Shown here: positions 47,641-58,284 of the stretch, piece by piece
Position numbering within the stretch: the stretch's first letter is position 1
Layout: the number at the start of each line of letters is the position of its first letter
Source: Flaveria trinervia
Lineage: Eukaryota > Streptophyta > Magnoliopsida > Asterales > Asteraceae
Direction of reading: 5' to 3'
Assembly (NCBI GenBank): GCA_025506515.1
Contig: CM046451.1
Span: 74,358,599-74,422,598, forward strand
DNA length: 64,000 nt
The notes under the pieces: model-generated
Told to the model about the DNA's origin: nothing
Seen by the model: only the letters and a program-made list of their open reading frames with translations
Database searches by the model: none
Position numbers and translations under genes: made by a program

Positions 47641-48459
47641 ATTGTTATTGTAATAGAACAAATTATATGGATAATTGTTCATGAGAAATTATTTATATCA
47701 TTATTTAAGTAAGTTAAATAATAACAAATAATAGTGTGTTAATGTTATAAAATTATTTATATCATTATTTAAGTAAGTTAAATAATAACAATAATAGTCT
47801 GTTAATGTTATAAAATTAAAAGAGGTTTTAATTTTATAAACTTATAGGTTAAAAGAGTGCAAGTTTTATAAAATTAAAATGGGCGGAACCCATTTTAAAT
47901 CCTATTTTCGGCCGCCCAAGGGCGGACCAATCCTTGGGATTGCATGTCTTGGTTAATACCAGACTTTAATCCTTTCTTGCACTCATCCTAACTAGGACAC
48001 TCTCTCTCTCACACACACATTGCAATAACTCTCTCCTAACAAGATGAAAATATTCGGATCTAAGGCAAAAAGAGTGCTGAAATTTCGGTTTTGAGAAAGG
48101 CATAGGAAGTGTGGTCTACTACCTAACAAGTTAGGTGTTTTCAATAGCTTGTGGGTATACAAGGTTGAGGACTTCTCTTTTGGAGGCTAGGCATTCAAGA
48201 AACATCATCATCTTCTTCTCATCCATACCACATCTCTTGTTTTTCAAAGGTAGTTTCAAGAACACCCTATGGTTGTTCTTTTTCGTTTTTGATAGCATTT
48301 CATTTCACATACATATGATCCTTGTTCTTGGGGTTTGTTTTGGTTTAAAATGGTTCATATTTTCATATTCTTAAACCCACTTTTAAACCCTTATATCCGC
48401 TGCGTTTTCTAGTTTAAATGGTTAAAATTGCTTTGATAAACATGTAACAAAACCCAACA
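47641..48459 (+). repeat. M2 copia LTR fragment
   Basis: An inverted relative of the D/C LTR family. It ends in AACAAAACCCAACA (a correct LTR end) and lacks the TGTTGGATC start. It includes the 5'-side hallmark CCGCTGCGTTTTCTAG (reverse of CAGCGG). M1 (45310-46129) is the same piece with the same breakpoint. Confidence 0.82.
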
Positions 48460-48503
48460 ATTCTAACATGAAGAACTGGAACAAATTGGTGAAACATGAC
48501 TTA

Positions 48504-50327
48504 TGTAACTCCCGGAATAATGTCTAAGGCAGCCAAATAATAAGAATGGGCTTAGACGAGACCATTTAATGAAAATAAGATGAATATGGGTTATAGACCG
48601 AGTTAACTCTTCGGGTTATGAGTTTGATGAGTTTAAGGTCCCGGGAGTGCCTAGAATATATAAACGGATTAGCTTGAGCAGCTCTCATTTGCAACTCAAC
48701 ACTCTAGTTCTAGAGAGAGAGTAGAGAGAAAGTAGAGAGAATTGAAGATTCAAGGCTCTGTTGATCACGGGATTGAAGATCGGTGTTCGTGGGCATCCAA
48801 ACAACAATAAAACACCAAGAATCCAGGTTAGAAACATCATTTAATCATTCCTCTTGATGTAAACCCAGATTCTAGGGCTTGGGTTTTTGAAAGTGGCAAA
48901 GATTCACCCAAAACTCATGTTTTTGTGTAAGAAAACATGTAAAATCTTAAATATAGCTTCATGGATGATAACCAAGGTTTTGGATGTAAAAGATTGAAGT
49001 TTTGGTTCAAATATGGGTTGGTTTGTAATTTTCAGCCCGTTCTGCGAAACTGGGTCTTCATCCACCAAAACTTATGTATTCGTCTAGCGAAACTATGGGT
49101 CTTCCTGCAAAACTATAGTTTCACATGTAGTTTCGCAGACATGGTTATCCAACGAAAGTTGGGCGAAAGTGGCAGTGAAGATGCGAGCGAAACTAGCAGC
49201 GAAACTGCTCATGAAACTAGCAGCGAAACTACTCACGAAACTAGCAGTGAAACCGTTGATCTGGCAGCTAAATTAGCAGCGAAATTAGGTAGAAATTAAC
49301 TCCTTTGAGTGTTAACTTATGTGCATGCTGTGTAGTGTGACCCTTATCTCCAGCTAAATAAACTCCTTTGAGCGCGACCCCAGCCAGGGGCGTTGCCCCG
49401 TTGACCCCAATAGGGGCTGCTACCCCTAGGACCCCACTGTCAGGGACTGCCACCCCTGAACCCCCATTTTCCCGTGAAGGGTTGGTGATGTTCTATGATG
49501 ATTATGCTTGTGGTGCATATGTATATGTATGTGAATGTATGATGCATGATGTATGATGCATGATGTATGATGCAAGATGTTTATGATGATGATGTATGAT
49601 TGATGCCTATGCATGATGATGAGGCGTGATTGCTGATAATTATGTATGTTATGTATGATATGTTCCTTATTACTTATGATGATGGCTTTACGTGGTGTGA
49701 TTATTTTTATAAACGTAAAGTATTATCTTAACAAAGTGAAAGAGATAAGATAATGAAAGTGAACATAATGAACAAATGAAAAGTCTTGCAAGCAAAGGAA
49801 AGGAGGTTCACAACTCGTTGAGAGTTGTTAGCTCAACTGGGTGTTTACAGCATGCGATCTTGGCTAACAGTTAAGGGTTCACACACAGGGGGAGTAGTCT
49901 ATATCACTACTCCATATGTGTGATACGTGTGATATGTGCGATGTGGGGTCCTTGCTGCTTAACCCTATGAAAAGTGCGATAAGTACAAAATGTGCAAAAC
50001 GTGCGAAATGTACGAAACAAACGATGATGAAGATAATAATAATTACCTTTATGTACGTATGATGTGTGATCATGTGCGATAATAAATAAAATGTTTTAAC
50101 AAGTGAAAGGTAATATAATTTTTTATAAAACTAGAACTCACTAAGCAACGCTGACTTTTATGTGTGTCTAGTTGGTAGGTAAATGTTGCTGAGGATGGCA
50201 CGGGGTAGCTACTTGGCTCTTTTTGGATGGCATTATTTTGTATAACGTTTTTGCATTGTAATACGAACGAACTATATTTTGTAACGAACGATGTATTATT
50301 TTCAAAAGTGTTTATTTAAAAGAAAAG
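48504..50327 (+). repeat. K3 gypsy LTR, longest copy
   Basis: It starts TGTAACTCCCGG with TATATAAACGG at about 48656. It has GCGAAACT repeats at 49045-49290 with one or two extra units relative to K1 and K2, the GC-rich block at 49375-49470, and the stem at 49810-49828. After AACCCTATGA (49968) it resumes in the distal LTR portion (AAAGTGCGATAAG) to 50327. The LTR end (TTACA) is missing, cut by the junction with C3. Confidence 0.85.
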
Positions 50328-50850
50328 AAATGTTTGTTTCAATCCATAGATTGATTTCTTTAACTTGCATACTTTATTAGGATGTTATGGATCGACAAAA
50401 CCATTAGGCTGAACCATATGGACAGTCTCTTCGAGATGTCCATTAAGAAAAGTGGTTTTGACATCCATTTGCCAAATCTCATAGTCATAATATGCGGCTA
50501 TGGCAAACAATGTCCTAATTGACTTTAGCATTGCCACAGGCAAGAAGGTTTCTTCATAATCAACCCGTTGAGTTCGAGTGAAACCTTTTGCTACAAGTCT
50601 TGCTTTGTAAGTATCCAAGTTTCCATGCATATTGGTTTTCTTCTTGAAAACCCACTTGCATCCAACCAGTTTGGAGTTAAGTGGAGGTTCAACCAATTCC
50701 CAAATTTTGTCATACATGGATTGCATCTCTACGTTCATGGCTTCCAGCCATTGGTCATTGCATCATGGTATGTAGTTGGCTCATTAGAGTCAACCACATA
50801 GCATCCATTCATGAAAAATCCATATCTTTCAGGAGGAATGCTAACTCTAC
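50328..50850 (-). pseudogene. C3 copia RT, N-terminal part
   Basis: The minus frame 50738-50385 reads GCKWVFKKKTNMHGNLDTYK, RLVAKGFTRTQRVDYEETF and QMDVKTTFLNGHLEETVHMV. It ends at about 50328, before the YxDD box, where the K3 LTR begins. 50850-50739 is the INT-RT linker with breaks. It is the best-preserved copy of C-family RT in the window. Confidence 0.85.
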
Positions 50851-51395
50851 TAGGTTTGTGATGGAATTCTTCCATGCCATGTTTCAAAAGGTGTCGAATT
50901 CACTTTCTTGGTCGGGGCCATATTCAAAATACGAGCCACTGAGAGCAATGCGAAACCCCAAAATGATAGAGGTAGTGAGCTTATAGCCATCATAGATCGA
51001 ACCATATCCAATAGAGTTCGATGTCTCCTTTCAGACACACCATTATGTTGTGGTGTTCTAGGTGGAGTAAGTTGTGAGATGATCCCACAACTTCTAAGAT
51101 GGTACTTAAAAGCCTCACTGAGGTATTCACCTCCTCTATCTAAACAAAGAACTTTGATAGTTTTATTGAGTTGATTTTCTACTTCATTCTTGAAGATTTT
51201 GAACATTTCAAAAGATTCATGTTTATGCGTCATCAAGTACATATAACCATATCGACTATAATCGTCGGTGAAGGAAATGAAGTATCTTTCACCATTTCTT
51301 GTCATTGTCTTAAAAGGGCCACATACATCCGAATGTATGATTCCCAATAAGTCTTTTGCCCTCTTGTTAGTACCACTAAAGGGCGACTTGGTCAT
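50850..51395 (-). CDS. C3 copia integrase core, readable
   Basis: 181 codons in one frame. The catalytic triad is visible: Asp in LGIIHSDVCGPF, Asp in VLCLDRGGEYLS, and Glu in HNGVSERRHRTLL. The spacing fits copia integrase. The zinc region (HRLGHINKNQ with CESCLQ-like) sits just upstream at 51751-51392 in an overlapping frame. The element is truncated and cannot move by itself, but this domain is intact as text. It inserts the cDNA into chromosomes in the family. Confidence 0.85.
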   Translation of the reverse strand: MTKSPFSGTNKRAKDLLGIIHSDVCGPFKTMTRNGERYFISFTDDYSRYGYMYLMTHKHESFEMFKIFKNEVENQLNKTIKVLCLDRGGEYLSEAFKYHLRSCGIISQLTPPRTPQHNGVSERRHRTLLDMVRSMMAISSLPLSFWGFALLSVARILNMAPTKKVNSTPFETWHGRIPSQT

Positions 51396-51751
51396 CTTCC
51401 CTTGTAAACAAGATTCACACTTATCAAGTGAAACATTTCATTTGTTTTTAAAAGACCATTCTTTTGAAGTGTTTGAATTTGATTCTTGTTTATGTGACCA
51501 AGACGACAATGCCAAAGATATGAATCACTTAAACCCATTTTAAGTTTCTTGGTGCTTGATTGGTATAATGAGTTATTATAGGATGAATCATCATGAACCA
51601 ATTCATAGATACCATTAAAAGGCATAGCCTTAAAATAAAACACATCATCCATATAAACATGAATACCATTGTTAACAAACTTTAATTCATAACCACATTG
51701 TTTTAAAAGGGAAACATAAATTATGTTCCTAGTCAAACTAGGAGCATACAA
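51392..51751 (-). pseudogene. C3 pre-integrase / PR-INT region
   Basis: NIIYVSLLKQCGYELKFVNN and LWHCRLGHINKNQIQTLQKN are the copia pre-integrase (gag_pre-integrs) segment with its HxxH half of the zinc motif. It overlaps neighbouring frames by a few codons, so small indels separate it from protease and integrase. Confidence 0.83.
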
Positions 51752-52212
51752 ATGTTCTTAAGAACAACTTCCAAACCATTTGAAAGTTTCAAAATATAGT
51801 CTCCTTGGGCTTCGACATCAACTTTTGCTTCGTTGCCCATGTAGAGACTTGTGTCTCCCTTCTTGAAATGCTTATTTCTTTTGAACCCCTGCAACAAATT
51901 GCAAATATGAGTTCCACATCCGGTATCCAATACCCATGTGTTTGAAGAAATAACATTTAAACCAATATGAATCATGACATTTGTACCTGAGGTTTGCCCA
52001 GCATCCCTCTTGTTTCTCAACTCTTTAAGATAAGTTGGACAGTTCCTTTTCCAATGTCCTATCTCACCACACTCAAAGCATGGATAGTTCTCCGTTACCT
52101 TAGGCTTCTTAAGCTTAGGGTTTGGAGGTTCCGCTTTAGCCTTCCCTTTCCCTTTACCTTTGATGTACCCCTTTCCTTTGGCAACATTTGCCTTGGGTTC
52201 GGGGAATGGCAT
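51733..52212 (-). pseudogene. C3 nucleocapsid knuckle and protease
   Basis: A Lys/Gly-rich stretch, then one CCHC knuckle CFECGEIGHWKRNC, then the protease box NTWVLDTGCGTHIC (copia LDTG active site). The frame differs by one from gag (52880-52095), which overlaps it, so a single indel near 52200 breaks the polyprotein. Confidence 0.86.
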
Positions 52213-52880
52213 TTTTTATTGCCTCCCACATTGATCGAGAGAACAGGTAGAACCTTTCTACCCATCCCTGCCTCGGCTATTTTGAGCATTGCGTGAAGCT
52301 CACCAATGCTCTTGTCCCACTCGTTCATATTGTAATTCCTTATGAACATCTCAAACCTTTTGGTTAGGCCAATAAGGATCAAATCCATGGCCAGCTCCTT
52401 TGAGACGGGACAATTAAGCCTCTTAAGGTGATCAACGTGGCTTTTCATCTTAAGAACATAAGATGATACCGATTGGGTTTCTTCCATGTGACATGCATGA
52501 AGCGCTCGAACCGTTTCGAAGCGCTCTACCCTAGCTTGTTCAAGGAACATATCCTTCAATTGGGTAATCATGTCATATGCCCCGTGATGCTCAAAGTCCT
52601 TTTGGAGTTCAGGAATCATGGTTCCCAACATGAGGCAAGAAACCTGCATGGAATCATTAGTGTAATTAAGCCAATCGTTATAGGCCTCAACATCCTTGGG
52701 GTCGCGTTGGTCAGGAATGGGATCGTCAAGGACATAGGCCTTTTTCTCTTGCTTGAGAACAATTCTCAAGTTTTGAAACCAGTCCATAAAGTTATTATGG
52801 TTAAGACTATCCCTTTCTAAGATGGTTCTCAGTGATAGGGTAGGGACGGTCGGGGTGGTAGCATTGTTGTTTGCAGCCAT
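52095..52880 (-). CDS. C3 copia gag (N-terminal 200+ residues), open
   Basis: From ATG 52880 the frame is open for 261 codons. Blocks: NHNNFMDWFQNLRIVLKQEK, MLGTMIPELQKDFEHHGAYD, KDMFLEQARVERFETVRALH and WDKSIGELHAMLKIAEAG. This is the UBN2/copia gag type with a tryptophan-rich start. The start is well placed because the same ATG context ends the leader in the family. The last part (after about 52215) reads out of frame. It is the best gag of the C family here. Confidence 0.85.
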   Translation of the reverse strand: MAANNNATTPTVPTLSLRTILERDSLNHNNFMDWFQNLRIVLKQEKKAYVLDDPIPDQRDPKDVEAYNDWLNYTNDSMQVSCLMLGTMIPELQKDFEHHGAYDMITQLKDMFLEQARVERFETVRALHACHMEETQSVSSYVLKMKSHVDHLKRLNCPVSKELAMDLILIGLTKRFEMFIRNYNMNEWDKSIGELHAMLKIAEAGMGRKVLPVLSINVGGNKKCHSPNPRQMLPKERGTSKVKGKGRLKRNLQTLSLRSLR

Positions 52881-52987
52881 TTCTACAAAATTACAAAGTT
52901 CATATTAGTATTTCTGAAAAATTACATTTTAATTATTAATACCCTTTATATGTCTCATAGACAAATAATAATTAAAATCTAGAATCC
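52881..52987 (-). other. C3 leader stub
   Basis: It matches 8795-8885 of C1 up to CTAGAATCC, then is replaced by the LTR of F. The five bases AATCC (52983-52987) should be the left target duplication of F. Confidence 0.82.
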
Positions 52988-53720
52988 TGTTGGGACCGGG
53001 TATTTGCACGAAATACCTAGTGATTAGCGTGTAAACCAGATCAAATAGTGCAGAATCCTATTTGATTGGTGATCCAATCAGTGAGAACACACGAAGAATC
53101 AATAAAGAATTGAAACTAATATTAGAAATCGATTGGAAATCAATCTAATGTGTTCTATGAACTTGGAGAACGAATTGGAAAACTTCTGGACTGCTAGGGT
53201 GCATCTGGACTCATAATAGAATGAATGCCCTCTTTTTTTCACGAATTAGGTTGTATTTATAGGTTAGTATTGTTCATTTATGCGACTGAACCATTAGTAT
53301 GGTTCAGTCGTGTGATTGAACCATGCGGTTGATTCATCCGCACGACTGAGTGTTCAGTCGTGCGACTGAGCCAATCTTATGTTACAATCATACGACCGAT
53401 CCAGTCTCCTGGTTCAGTCGTGCGACTGAGTCATTCGTATGAAGTTATTCATGCGTATGGTCCATTCGCATGGGCCATTTGCATGAGAACTTCATTTTAT
53501 TAAGTTTGAATGTATTAATTAATATAACATTATGTGTTACAATTCAAACAACCACAAACCTAATTAACCAATTCAACATCACTCATTAATGAAATATTAA
53601 ACATTATAAATAACAAACAAACAATATCATTTCATTAATCATTCCAAGCATTACCTCCGAATCAGACAAACAAGATCTATTACATTCATATCATGATCTA
53701 GGGACATACATGTATCAACA
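52988..53720 (-). repeat. F 3' LTR (733 bp)
   Basis: Plus view TGTTGGGACC…TGTATCAACA with inverted ends TGTTG/CAACA. At 53280-53475 it has a cluster of CAGTCG/CGACTG motifs, including two perfect palindromes CAGTCG-TG-CGACTG at 53355-53368 and 53414-53427. It is followed in plus view by the PPT. Confidence 0.88.
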
Positions 53721-53733
53721 AACTCCCCCTTGG
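53721..53733 (-). other. F polypurine tract 2 (at the LTR)
   Basis: In minus sense CCAAGGGGGAGTT, directly at the LTR start. It is the second such tract of F. Confidence 0.85.
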
Positions 53734-53745
53734 ACCTAGATCTCT

Positions 53746-56700
53746 CTAATGTCTTGTTTTCTTCATTACCTCCTCATATTTCTTGTACTTGTCCCCTTTT
53801 GTGACTCCCGTGTGAATCTCAAACGCGAAGCAGAGTCTTATGACATTTTGGAACCGGAGGGCTTGTACAATATCTTCCGTATCATAGAACAATGGCCACT
53901 TGTATAGCGTGTAGACATCATTTGCTGACAAATTTGTAAGCCACATTGGGTCGAATACCCTGATCGTATCCATTTGGCCCTCTTTGTTTAGAACTATGAC
54001 CGCTTTTGTTGTTCTCCAATCATAGTACGACCACTTAAAGTGTGGAGTGAAGTCCTGTGGCATTTCCCGGAGTGGGATTCTTGACATTGTGCACGGAGGA
54101 TTCCACTTCAACAGTATCTTCGGCTTTCCAGTAATGGTATCAAACTCAGAGCTACTGATATACCTTATAGGCTGTTGGGGTCTGAAATTAACCCAACTGG
54201 TGTGGTACTCCTTCTTTAGGGCAGTCTCGAACCAGCCTGACATCTTCCTCGGGTCAGCATACAAAAGCTTTAGTTTGGCCAGCTGGTTAAGCTCAAAACC
54301 TAGTAGAGTCTTTAGATCATGTGGGAATCTGAAGTACTCTATGCCCTTGCCCCTCTTAACTGCATATATGTTAAGATCCTCCAAATACGCCCACGCTATG
54401 ATCCTGCCAGTCACCTTATGATGTTTCTTGACTCTGTAGAGTTTGGTGTAGGCGTCCTGTTTAGGTGCAGCGCGTTGGGCTCTAACTTCTTCAAAATACG
54501 CAGCCCACTCAGCCTTTCAGACATCGACATCATCATTTGAGGCTTGGGCCGTTTCCTTTACTTTCTCTGACTCTTTCTTCATCTTGTCTAACACCTCAAA
54601 AGTATCGCTGACAAGGGATTCACCCAGATTAGGAACCACATTTTCCTCATTGTCAGCGTACTGAGAGTAATGCTCAACAGTGACATCTTCAATCTCGATT
54701 TCATCAACATCGTTGAGCTTGTCATCACTGGTCGAGTTACATGTTGGAGCATGCTACACTATCTCGCCTGGATTGAGCTTGAAAATCTCTGCGAGTTTCT
54801 CGTTTGATAGGTCGTGAATTATTCCCCTTCTTCAGGGGTATAATTCACCGACCTCCTTACGATCCCTTGCAGATCAAGAATCATTGTTAGCTGAGTCTTG
54901 ACCTGCTGAAGGGGAGCAACATCAAGCTCATCCCTTTGGTAATTTCGATCTGTTTGATTTACACATTCAACATATCAACCATTAGTAATTAATCAAAACT
55001 GAAATGCATTAACTTAATTTAAACGTTAAGTACATATGTTTCAATACACGATTCAAATACAAAAGTAGTTAAATACATAAACATCTAATCTTTACTTTCG
55101 TCATGTATCATTGTCTCTTCACTTAGTGGAGCAGAGGAAGAAGCTGGTTGGTCTTGTATGTTCTTGGACCTCCTTTCTAGACCTGAAGCAGAGGCCGATG
55201 CAGCTGCATCTCCTCCTGCTGTATCATCATCATCAACCTTCTCCTCTGTCCTTTCTTCTTCTGTCCCCACATCCTCCTCCGTGTCATCCTCATCATCCTC
55301 ATCATCAACTTCATCATCATCATCATCTCCGTCTTTTTCTTTGATCTTCAAGGGCTCCTCCTTAGATCCCTCTAGCTTTAACATAATCATCTTCTTTGCC
55401 TTCTCCAACTCCTCTATCTTCTTGTTTGATGTGACACTATGTGCTTTGAGTTGGGCTAGTTCATGGCTCTGAGCAGCCATCTATTGGGTCTGCTCCTTTA
55501 TCACTCGAGCCTGCTCTTCTATCTGGTGAGACTGAGCAGTAGTAAGATCAGCAAGCTGGCGGATATAAGCCGCCTTCTCCTCATCTGCTACTAATAGGCG
55601 CATCACCATCCTGTTGAGTGTAGACAGTTGTTCCTCTACCCCAATTGGAGGTAGAGGTGATACATATGTATGAGATAGATGGGCTGAGGATCCAGCTTGG
55701 TGGGTAGCGGTGGTGATGGTGGCTGTAGTGAAGATGGGTCTGTGGAATGGTGGAGGTGAGGTGGGAGTGAAAGATATGGTGGTAGATGGAATTTGTACAG
55801 TGGTGGGAGGTGTGGTGGTGGTAGTAGTAGCTGTGGTGGCTGTGGCTATGGAAGTGGTTGTGGTGGTGGCAGATGTGGTGGCTATGGTGGTGGATGGTAT
55901 GAATGTGGAAGTGGTAGTGGTGGTGGCAGATGTGGTTGTGGAGGTAACGAAAGTGAGACGTCTTTTCTTCTTCTTCTGACCATGGGGTTAAGCCATCATT
56001 TTCCTCCTCGTTCCCATTGAGGTGTATGCTCCCCCTACACCCCTGCTTGCTAACTCCACTGCATAACTTGTATCAGTGGATGTCTCTCCTGAGTCTCTTG
56101 GATGTTCACCAACCGCCCTTAGTCCATGTTCTTTGGGAACAACCTTGCTTCCCACAGTACGTGTCAAGGGCTCATCTTCAGACTCCTCTTCCCTCTCATC
56201 AGGAACAAAATCTTGATGGAACCAGCAGACTCAGTTTCATCATGGGTGGATGGTGGAGATGGTATATCAGTGGTAGTGGCCCTAGATGGAATGGGGCTTG
56301 TATCTCCATCATCACCACTGTCATCATCATCGTCACCATCAACTGGTAGACCAATAGGCTCAGAATCAGAGTCACTGTCATCATGATGCCATTTTTGTCT
56401 CCTCGGCGCCACGTATTTCTCATTTGCCAAATGGCCAATCAACCTCTTCACTTGGGGCTTCACTTGTTTGCCCCTATACACCCTCATCCGACCCAAGGTC
56501 TTGTCATCCATAATTTCCAAAGTAATTGCATCATGACTCCCCTTTGGGAGAAGTGGTAGCTTTTCATTGAAGATTAGCTGTAGAAACCTGGGGTACATAC
56601 AAAATCCTTCCTTCCCTTTTGCTTCTAGGTTCTCTACCAAATAGGAAAAGATCATACTCGAAAAGCTGAAAGGGTGGTTAAGCACCAGTGCCACGAAGGC

Positions 56701-57188
56701 ATTTTGAATCTGATCTGATATATCATCAAACCCACCCCTCCTCGAAGCAATGCACTTTAGGATCACATGCGCCAAGTATTTGTACTGGGGGCACAGGTTG
56801 CTCTTATTGAGCACACCCGAGTTTATGTCCCCCGCGTACTTGATTCTGAGGAAGCAGCCTCTCACAGTCAGTGGATGTAATTTGGTGGGGTGATTCGTAT
56901 CGTCCCCAAATTCAAGAACTCTCTAGAAATCAGCAGTAGTAACCTCGATATCATGACCCAGAATGGAGCTCCGTATACTGTACGGCTCACGAGAGCGATC
57001 AACTGAGGCATTCTCCTAGAATGCCTGGTGTAATGACCTGTAGGGCGTGCAAGGTGTGGATATAGCCTTATGTATCCGGGAGCGTCTAAGGAAGGCTATA
57101 ATCTCTGTGACCTGGCCCCATTCCGAGTAGTATGATCCAAGTGAGCACATATGTTGTGCTTTGGATTAATGGACCATCTATCAGCCAT
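53746..57188 (-). pseudogene. Element F aux ORF (about 1100 codons, interrupted)
   Basis: The most complete copy of the extra retroelement ORF. Likely ATG at 57188 (MADRWSINPKHNICAHLDH). N-terminal globular domain to about 56500, with IKYAGDINSGVL, LAHVILKCIASRRGG and FCMYPRFLQLIF. An acidic linker (56400-56260) is followed by a basic QKKKKRRLTF patch (55977-55948, NLS-like), a Thr-rich segment of about 70 residues (55940-55720), a coiled coil with one amber (55640-55400), an Asp/Glu-rich stretch (55330-55230), a candidate intron (54950-55095), and the C-terminal domain 54414-53746 (GRIIAWAYLEDLNIYAVKRG, YYDWRTTKAVIVLNKEG). Frameshifts or stops occur near 57115, 56960, 56180, 55995, 55485, 54830 and 54520. 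No membrane helix is evident. The function is unknown; I recall similar ORFs in Asteraceae elements. Confidence 0.78.
54950..55095 (-). other. Candidate 146-nt intron in F aux ORF
   Basis: Donor AAA|GTAAAGA at 55095, acceptor AAACAG|ATCG at 54950, very AT-rich, with TACTAAT (a consensus branch site) about 33 bases before the acceptor. It begins just before an in-frame TAG. Removal joins IHDE to NRNYQRDELDVAPLQQ in frame. Confidence 0.6.
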
Positions 57189-57284
57189 TTTTCTGAAACA
57201 CAAGACACGGAATCATTAGTACATAAAACATCAAAATTCAGTTCTAAGTGTAATGTTTAAATTCATTCTCATTTATTCGTGTGA

Positions 57285-58210
57285 ATGAATCATGCGACTG
57301 GAGTCAATCGTTTGTTCTTTCGTGCGACTGAGCTCGTTCGGGTGAATGAGACATGCGACTGAGTTCAATCTACTGACTGAGTCCGCGATTGGTTCAGTCG
57401 GCCGACTAAACTCATTCGCATGGTTCATTCGGCCAATTGACCCAATTGCAATATTCAATCGTGCGATTGGAGTTTATCCGGACGACCAGTCGCTTGTCCT
57501 ACTGTTCAGTGGCCTGTGGTTCGAATATTGACCAATTCAAGTAATATAACATGGTTTAATGGTCCATTAGACTTGCCATCTTGTCACTAATAACCTATTA
57601 AACTTAATTTTAACATTTTGCTTAGTTTATGTGGGTTATTAGGGCATTTTTCAGTCCGGTTCTTGTTTCATTCGAATATCACATATTTGGATTCAAGATC
57701 TTTTGATTTCGGTAAGATTTAACTACAATGTACCTCTATAATCATCAATCGAACGTCAGAATATCAACAGCAATGTGAACACAAGATCTCTAGAAATTTT
57801 GGCAGAGTAACAGGAAGTAATGTGATTTGGGTGCGATTGGAGTGATGAGTAAAACGCGATCGACTGAGGCCCTTTAAATACTGAAACTAAGTTCAATCGG
57901 CCGACTGGCCTCATTCGCTCAGTTCATTCGGGCGACTGAGGTTCAGTCGTGCGATTGGCCTAGTCAGTCGCTTTCAGTTGGCCGACTGAGTCTCAGTCGG
58001 TCGACTGACTCATTCGTGCCCTTTCATTCGCACCCTCAGTTAACCGACTAAGTCTCAGTCGGTCGACTGACTCATTCGCACCCTGTCATTCGGTCGAATG
58101 GATCATTCTTATATGCCATTCGGGTGAATGACTAAATTTCATGTCCAGTCGTGCGAATGGGATCCATTCGCATGGTTGGTCCATATTCATGGTACAATCG
58201 TGCGAATGGG
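57285..58210. repeat. CAGTCG/CGACTG palindrome cluster in F spacer
   Basis: Two blocks (57285-57490, 57890-58210) with about 20 copies or near-copies. The perfect palindrome CAGTCG-GT-CGACTG is at 57994-58007 and 58056-58069. It is the same motif as in the F LTR (53280-53475). The two blocks flank a stretch (57500-57880) without the motif. Confidence 0.9.
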
Positions 58211-58284
58211 TCACACTTAGTAAATTTTCTGCCATTTTGAACATTTTACTTTTAAGACCCTTTTAACTTTTGAAATAAACATTA

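Larger units (their letters stand above)
44137..50327 (+). repeat. Tandem array of K-LTR/M-LTR compound unit
   Basis: Three K gypsy LTR copies (44137-45309 truncated at its start, 46174-47640, 48504-50327) alternate with two M copia LTR pieces (45310-46129, 47641-48459) and a 44-bp joint. The period is 2330 bp (46174 to 48504). The copies are nearly identical by eye, so the array grew recently by unequal recombination. The third K copy lacks M and continues into later LTR sequence before joining C3 at about 50327. Confidence 0.9.

Noticed and set aside
55710..56349. Plus-strand Val/Gly-rich and related ORFs
   Set aside because: Antisense of the Thr-rich stalk and acidic region of the F aux ORF; composition is a strand effect.
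53746..57188. Aux ORF as a retroviral-type envelope gene
   Set aside because: No signal peptide, no transmembrane helix, no fusion-peptide-like segment seen. Position alone is not evidence.
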